Source: Desulforamulus hydrothermalis Lam5 = DSM 18033
GTDB taxonomy: Bacteria; Bacillota; Desulfotomaculia; Desulfotomaculales; Desulfotomaculaceae
Reading direction: 5' to 3'
DNA: 64,000 nt
Assembly (NCBI RefSeq): GCF_000315365.1
Contig: NZ_CAOS01000013.1
Location: 124,001-188,000, forward strand
The stretch's first letter is position 1, and each line of letters opens with the position of its first letter. This document shows positions 61,911 to 64,000 of the stretch, piece after piece. The position numbers were made by a program, and so were the translations under genes. The notes beneath the pieces are model-generated. The model saw only the letters and a list, made by a program, of their open reading frames with translations. It was not told the origin of the DNA and ran no database searches.

Positions 61911-62801
61911 ATGGAAAAGTACCTGGCGGTGGTAATAAGCGGGATTTCAGCCGGCTTTTTAACCCGGGTGGTATTATTGCGGGTAGATTACCGGCAGTAT
62001 CCCGGTTACCCCCATGGTTTTGTGACCCACCTTTCTCTAGGCTTCATTGCAGCGGCTCTGGGGGCCATCGCTGTGCCGGCGCTGTTAAAACCGGATTACG
62101 CGGCGTTTACCTTTCTGGCCCTGGCAGCCCAGCAATTCCGAGAAATTCGCAGCATGGAAAGGCAAACCTTGGAAAGCCTTGAAGAAAGCGAATTGGTGCA
62201 ACGGGGGAAAGATTACATTGAAGGAATTGCCCGTACCTTTGAAGCGCGCAACTATCTGGTGATGGCCACTGCCTTTCTTACCTCCCTGATAACTCAGTTT
62301 TTAGGCTGGCTGCCCGGTGCGGCCGGCGGTTTGGTGCTGGTTTTACTTAGTTTGCTTTTTAAATCAGGCCAAACCATCGGTGATATTTGCGACGTGGTGC
62401 CGGCTAAATTGCACTTTAAGGATACCATTTTGCATGTGGACCATATTAATATTATGTCGGTAGGATTAAAAGACAGCCGTCGCAAGATTTTACAGGAGGG
62501 CCTGGGGGTGATTATTAAGCCCAAAAATGATGATGCCCGGGCCACCATCCATGATATAGGGCAGCGGTTAGCCATTGCTCACACAGCCGCCACCATTATG
62601 GGTACAAAAAAAGATGTGGATTTGCCCGAGTTTACTCCTATGCTCCGCAAAGATCCGGATACCGGACAGGTCGGTTTTTATATTGTTCCCAACGAACCTG
62701 ACATGAAGGCGCTTATTGAAGCGGTAAAAAAAGCCCCGGTACTGGAAAGTGCATCCACCCGGCCGTTGAAAGCCAAAGCAGGACGGTACGCTGCCGATTA
62801 A
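61911..62801 (+). CDS. YIEGIA family membrane protein
   Basis: A 296-residue protein with the family signature DYIEGIARTFEARNYLVM, several N-terminal hydrophobic segments and a soluble C-terminal region (residues about 175-290). The family is uncharacterised and restricted to spore formers as far as I know; position next to spoIIP fits. ATG behind GGAGGT. 22 nt before its small partner gene. Confidence 0.85.
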   Translation: MEKYLAVVISGISAGFLTRVVLLRVDYRQYPGYPHGFVTHLSLGFIAAALGAIAVPALLKPDYAAFTFLALAAQQFREIRSMERQTLESLEESELVQRGKDYIEGIARTFEARNYLVMATAFLTSLITQFLGWLPGAAGGLVLVLLSLLFKSGQTIGDICDVVPAKLHFKDTILHVDHINIMSVGLKDSRRKILQEGLGVIIKPKNDDARATIHDIGQRLAIAHTAATIMGTKKDVDLPEFTPMLRKDPDTGQVGFYIVPNEPDMKALIEAVKKAPVLESASTRPLKAKAGRYAAD

Positions 62802-62823
62802 TTGCCGGGAGGGAGGTGATGGT

Positions 62824-63006
62824 ATGTCCAAGGGAACCATTATGGCAGCTGTTACTGTCAACCCGGATAACATCACGGGGGATTTGCCGATTGTGATTGC
62901 CAGGGATGAAGAAGAACGGGAAAAGCTGGCCCGTCATTTGGCCAATGTGTTGCAAAGCACCGTACATGACCTGGGAAACGGGACATACCTGATTGTCCAG
63001 CACTAA
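62824..63006 (+). CDS. Small partner of the YIEGIA protein (capping subunit type)
   Basis: A 60-residue soluble protein (AAVTVNPDNITGDLPIVIAR, HDLGNGTYLIVQH). A protein of this size directly after the YIEGIA gene is annotated in relatives as a capping-complex subunit; I rely on position and general resemblance. ATG behind GGGAGGGAGG. Confidence 0.7.
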   Translation: MSKGTIMAAVTVNPDNITGDLPIVIARDEEEREKLARHLANVLQSTVHDLGNGTYLIVQH

Positions 63007-63069
63007 AAACTTGACTATGACTGGCAGATGGTGGATAATTGATGCAGTACGTCCACAGGGAGATTTTAT

Positions 63070-64000
63070 ATGAACAACAAAGGATTATTAATTACAGGTG
63101 TCGATAAAGACAGCATTGCCGATCAACTAGGTATTCAGCCGGGGGACAGGTTGCTGTCTGTCAACGGTCGGCCGGTGCGGGACATATTGGATTATCGTTT
63201 CCTTTGTGCCGCGGAAGAACTGGTGGCCAGGGTGGTAACCGGGGCAGGCGAAGAATGGGAAATTGATATTGAAAAGGATTATGAAGAAGATTTGGGGTTG
63301 GATTTTGGTGAGCATTCCTTTGGGCCCATCAGGCGCTGCCGAAATCGCTGCCTCTTTTGCTTTGTAGACCAGATGGCGCCGGGGATGCGTGAAACCCTTT
63401 ATATTAAAGACGATGATTATCGTCTTTCTTTTTGGCAGGGCAATTTTGTCACCCTGACCAATGTGGCTGAAACAGAACTGCAAAGAATCATTGAGCAAAG
63501 GCTGGGGCCGTTATATATCTCGGTTCATACCACCAACCCGGACTTGCGCCGGCGTATGTTAAACAACCGTCACGCCGGCAAAATTATGGATCAACTGCGC
63601 AGGTTGGCGGCTGCCGGTATAGAAATGCAGACCCAGGTGGTGCTTTGTCCGGGCATCAATGATGGCCCTGAACTGGAGAGAACCATTCAAGATTTGGCCG
63701 GGCTGTGGCCGGAAGTACACTCGCTGGCGGTAGTGCCGGTGGGGATTACCCGGTACCGGGAGGGGCTTTATGAATTAAGGCCCTTTAGCCAGGAGGAAGC
63801 TGCAGCTGTGGTGGCACTGATAGAAAACTACCAGCGCAGCTTTTTAGCCCGTTGGGATTATCCCTTTGTTTTTGCCTCGGACGAATTTTATGTAATAGCA
63901 GGAAAACCAATCCCTCCCACCGAAAATTATGGTGATTTTCCCCAAACCGAAAACGGCGTCGGACTGGCTCGGCTGTTTTTAGACCAGTGGGAACAGGTGC
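63070..64000 (+). CDS. DUF512 radical-SAM protein with N-terminal PDZ (partial)
   Basis: The first 310 residues are visible; the gene runs off the window with no stop. Residues about 5-75 form a PDZ-like domain (ITGVDKDSIADQLGIQPGDR). A cysteine motif CRNRCLFCFVDQ follows, then the central region and DUF512 (VPVGITRYREGLYELRPF). In relatives this gene precedes der (EngA). Function unknown; the cysteines suggest an iron-sulfur radical enzyme. ATG at 63070; there is only a weak ribosome binding site (CAGGGAGA). Confidence 0.88.
   Translation, partial: MNNKGLLITGVDKDSIADQLGIQPGDRLLSVNGRPVRDILDYRFLCAAEELVARVVTGAGEEWEIDIEKDYEEDLGLDFGEHSFGPIRRCRNRCLFCFVDQMAPGMRETLYIKDDDYRLSFWQGNFVTLTNVAETELQRIIEQRLGPLYISVHTTNPDLRRRMLNNRHAGKIMDQLRRLAAAGIEMQTQVVLCPGINDGPELERTIQDLAGLWPEVHSLAVVPVGITRYREGLYELRPFSQEEAAAVVALIENYQRSFLARWDYPFVFASDEFYVIAGKPIPPTENYGDFPQTENGVGLARLFLDQWEQV

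Noticed and set aside
1-64000. CRISPR array formed by the dispersed repeats
   Set aside because: The copies are kilobases apart, about 260 bp long and in both orientations; there are no regular short spacers and no cas genes.

Overview
The window looks like chromosome of an anaerobic, endospore-forming, low-to-mid GC Firmicute of the Desulfotomaculum/Desulforamulus (Peptococcaceae) type. This rests on the spoIIA, spoVA, spmAB, spoIIP and ytfJ sporulation genes, two formate dehydrogenases (one selenocysteine-containing), a Tat-exported [FeFe] hydrogenase, an IspH-S1 fusion, and frequent TTG/GTG starts behind strong AGGAGG-type ribosome binding sites. The species assignment is inference. No rRNA, tRNA or CRISPR array was seen.

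Layout. 0.3-2.0 kb: spoIIAA-spoIIAB-sigF behind a sigma-H-like promoter. 2.0-6.4 kb: spoVAC-AD-AEB-AEA-AF behind a sigma-G-like promoter. 6.5-14.6 kb: mobA (minus strand), then tatA-fdhA(Sec)-fdhB-fdhC-fdhE-tatC, an exported membrane-bound formate dehydrogenase with its own Tat translocase genes. 15.1-16.7 kb: a frameshifted NSS-family transporter plus a 32-residue small subunit. 17.0-22.1 kb: a soluble NAD-linked formate dehydrogenase (NuoE-, NuoF- and FdhA/NuoG-like; Cys instead of Sec). 22.4-26.3 kb: a chemoreceptor and an exported [FeFe] hydrogenase on the minus strand; the hydrogenase promoter carries a near-perfect Fur-like palindrome. 26.5-30.0 kb: three genes related to 2-hydroxyacyl-CoA dehydratase activators. 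30.4-49.5 kb: housekeeping and sporulation genes (tex, lysA, a DHH-CBS-tRNA nucleotidyltransferase, M50 protease, trpS, scpAB, DUF2953, ytfJ, a sensor kinase, spmAB, rluB, a hutP-family gene, aroH). 49.5-49.9 kb: two tiny YjcZ-like sporulation peptides. 50.0-57.2 kb: aromatic amino acid genes (two DAHP synthases, an aminotransferase, tyrA, aroA), then cmk and plsC. 57.2-64.0 kb: ispH-rpsA fusion, DUF1614, spoIIP, YIEGIA and its small partner, and a DUF512 radical-SAM gene cut by the window edge.

The most striking feature is a family of at least 12 copies of a non-coding element of about 260 bp scattered between genes. Full copies have terminal inverted repeats, a nested series of internal complementary segments, and long flanking direct repeats (about 16-28 nt). 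In five of the six copies with both ends intact, the direct repeat is an entire intrinsic-terminator hairpin, so each insertion sits between two copies of the local terminator. A sixth copy lies in the spoVA leader between the sigma-G-like promoter and spoVAC. This looks like a terminator-targeting miniature mobile element that may also be a structured RNA. I do not recognise it as a described family.

Metabolically, the exported Sec-FDH and the exported hydrogenase would both oxidise substrate outside the membrane. The cytoplasmic FDH would link formate to NAD(H). This fits growth on formate or H2 and acetyl-CoA-pathway chemistry.
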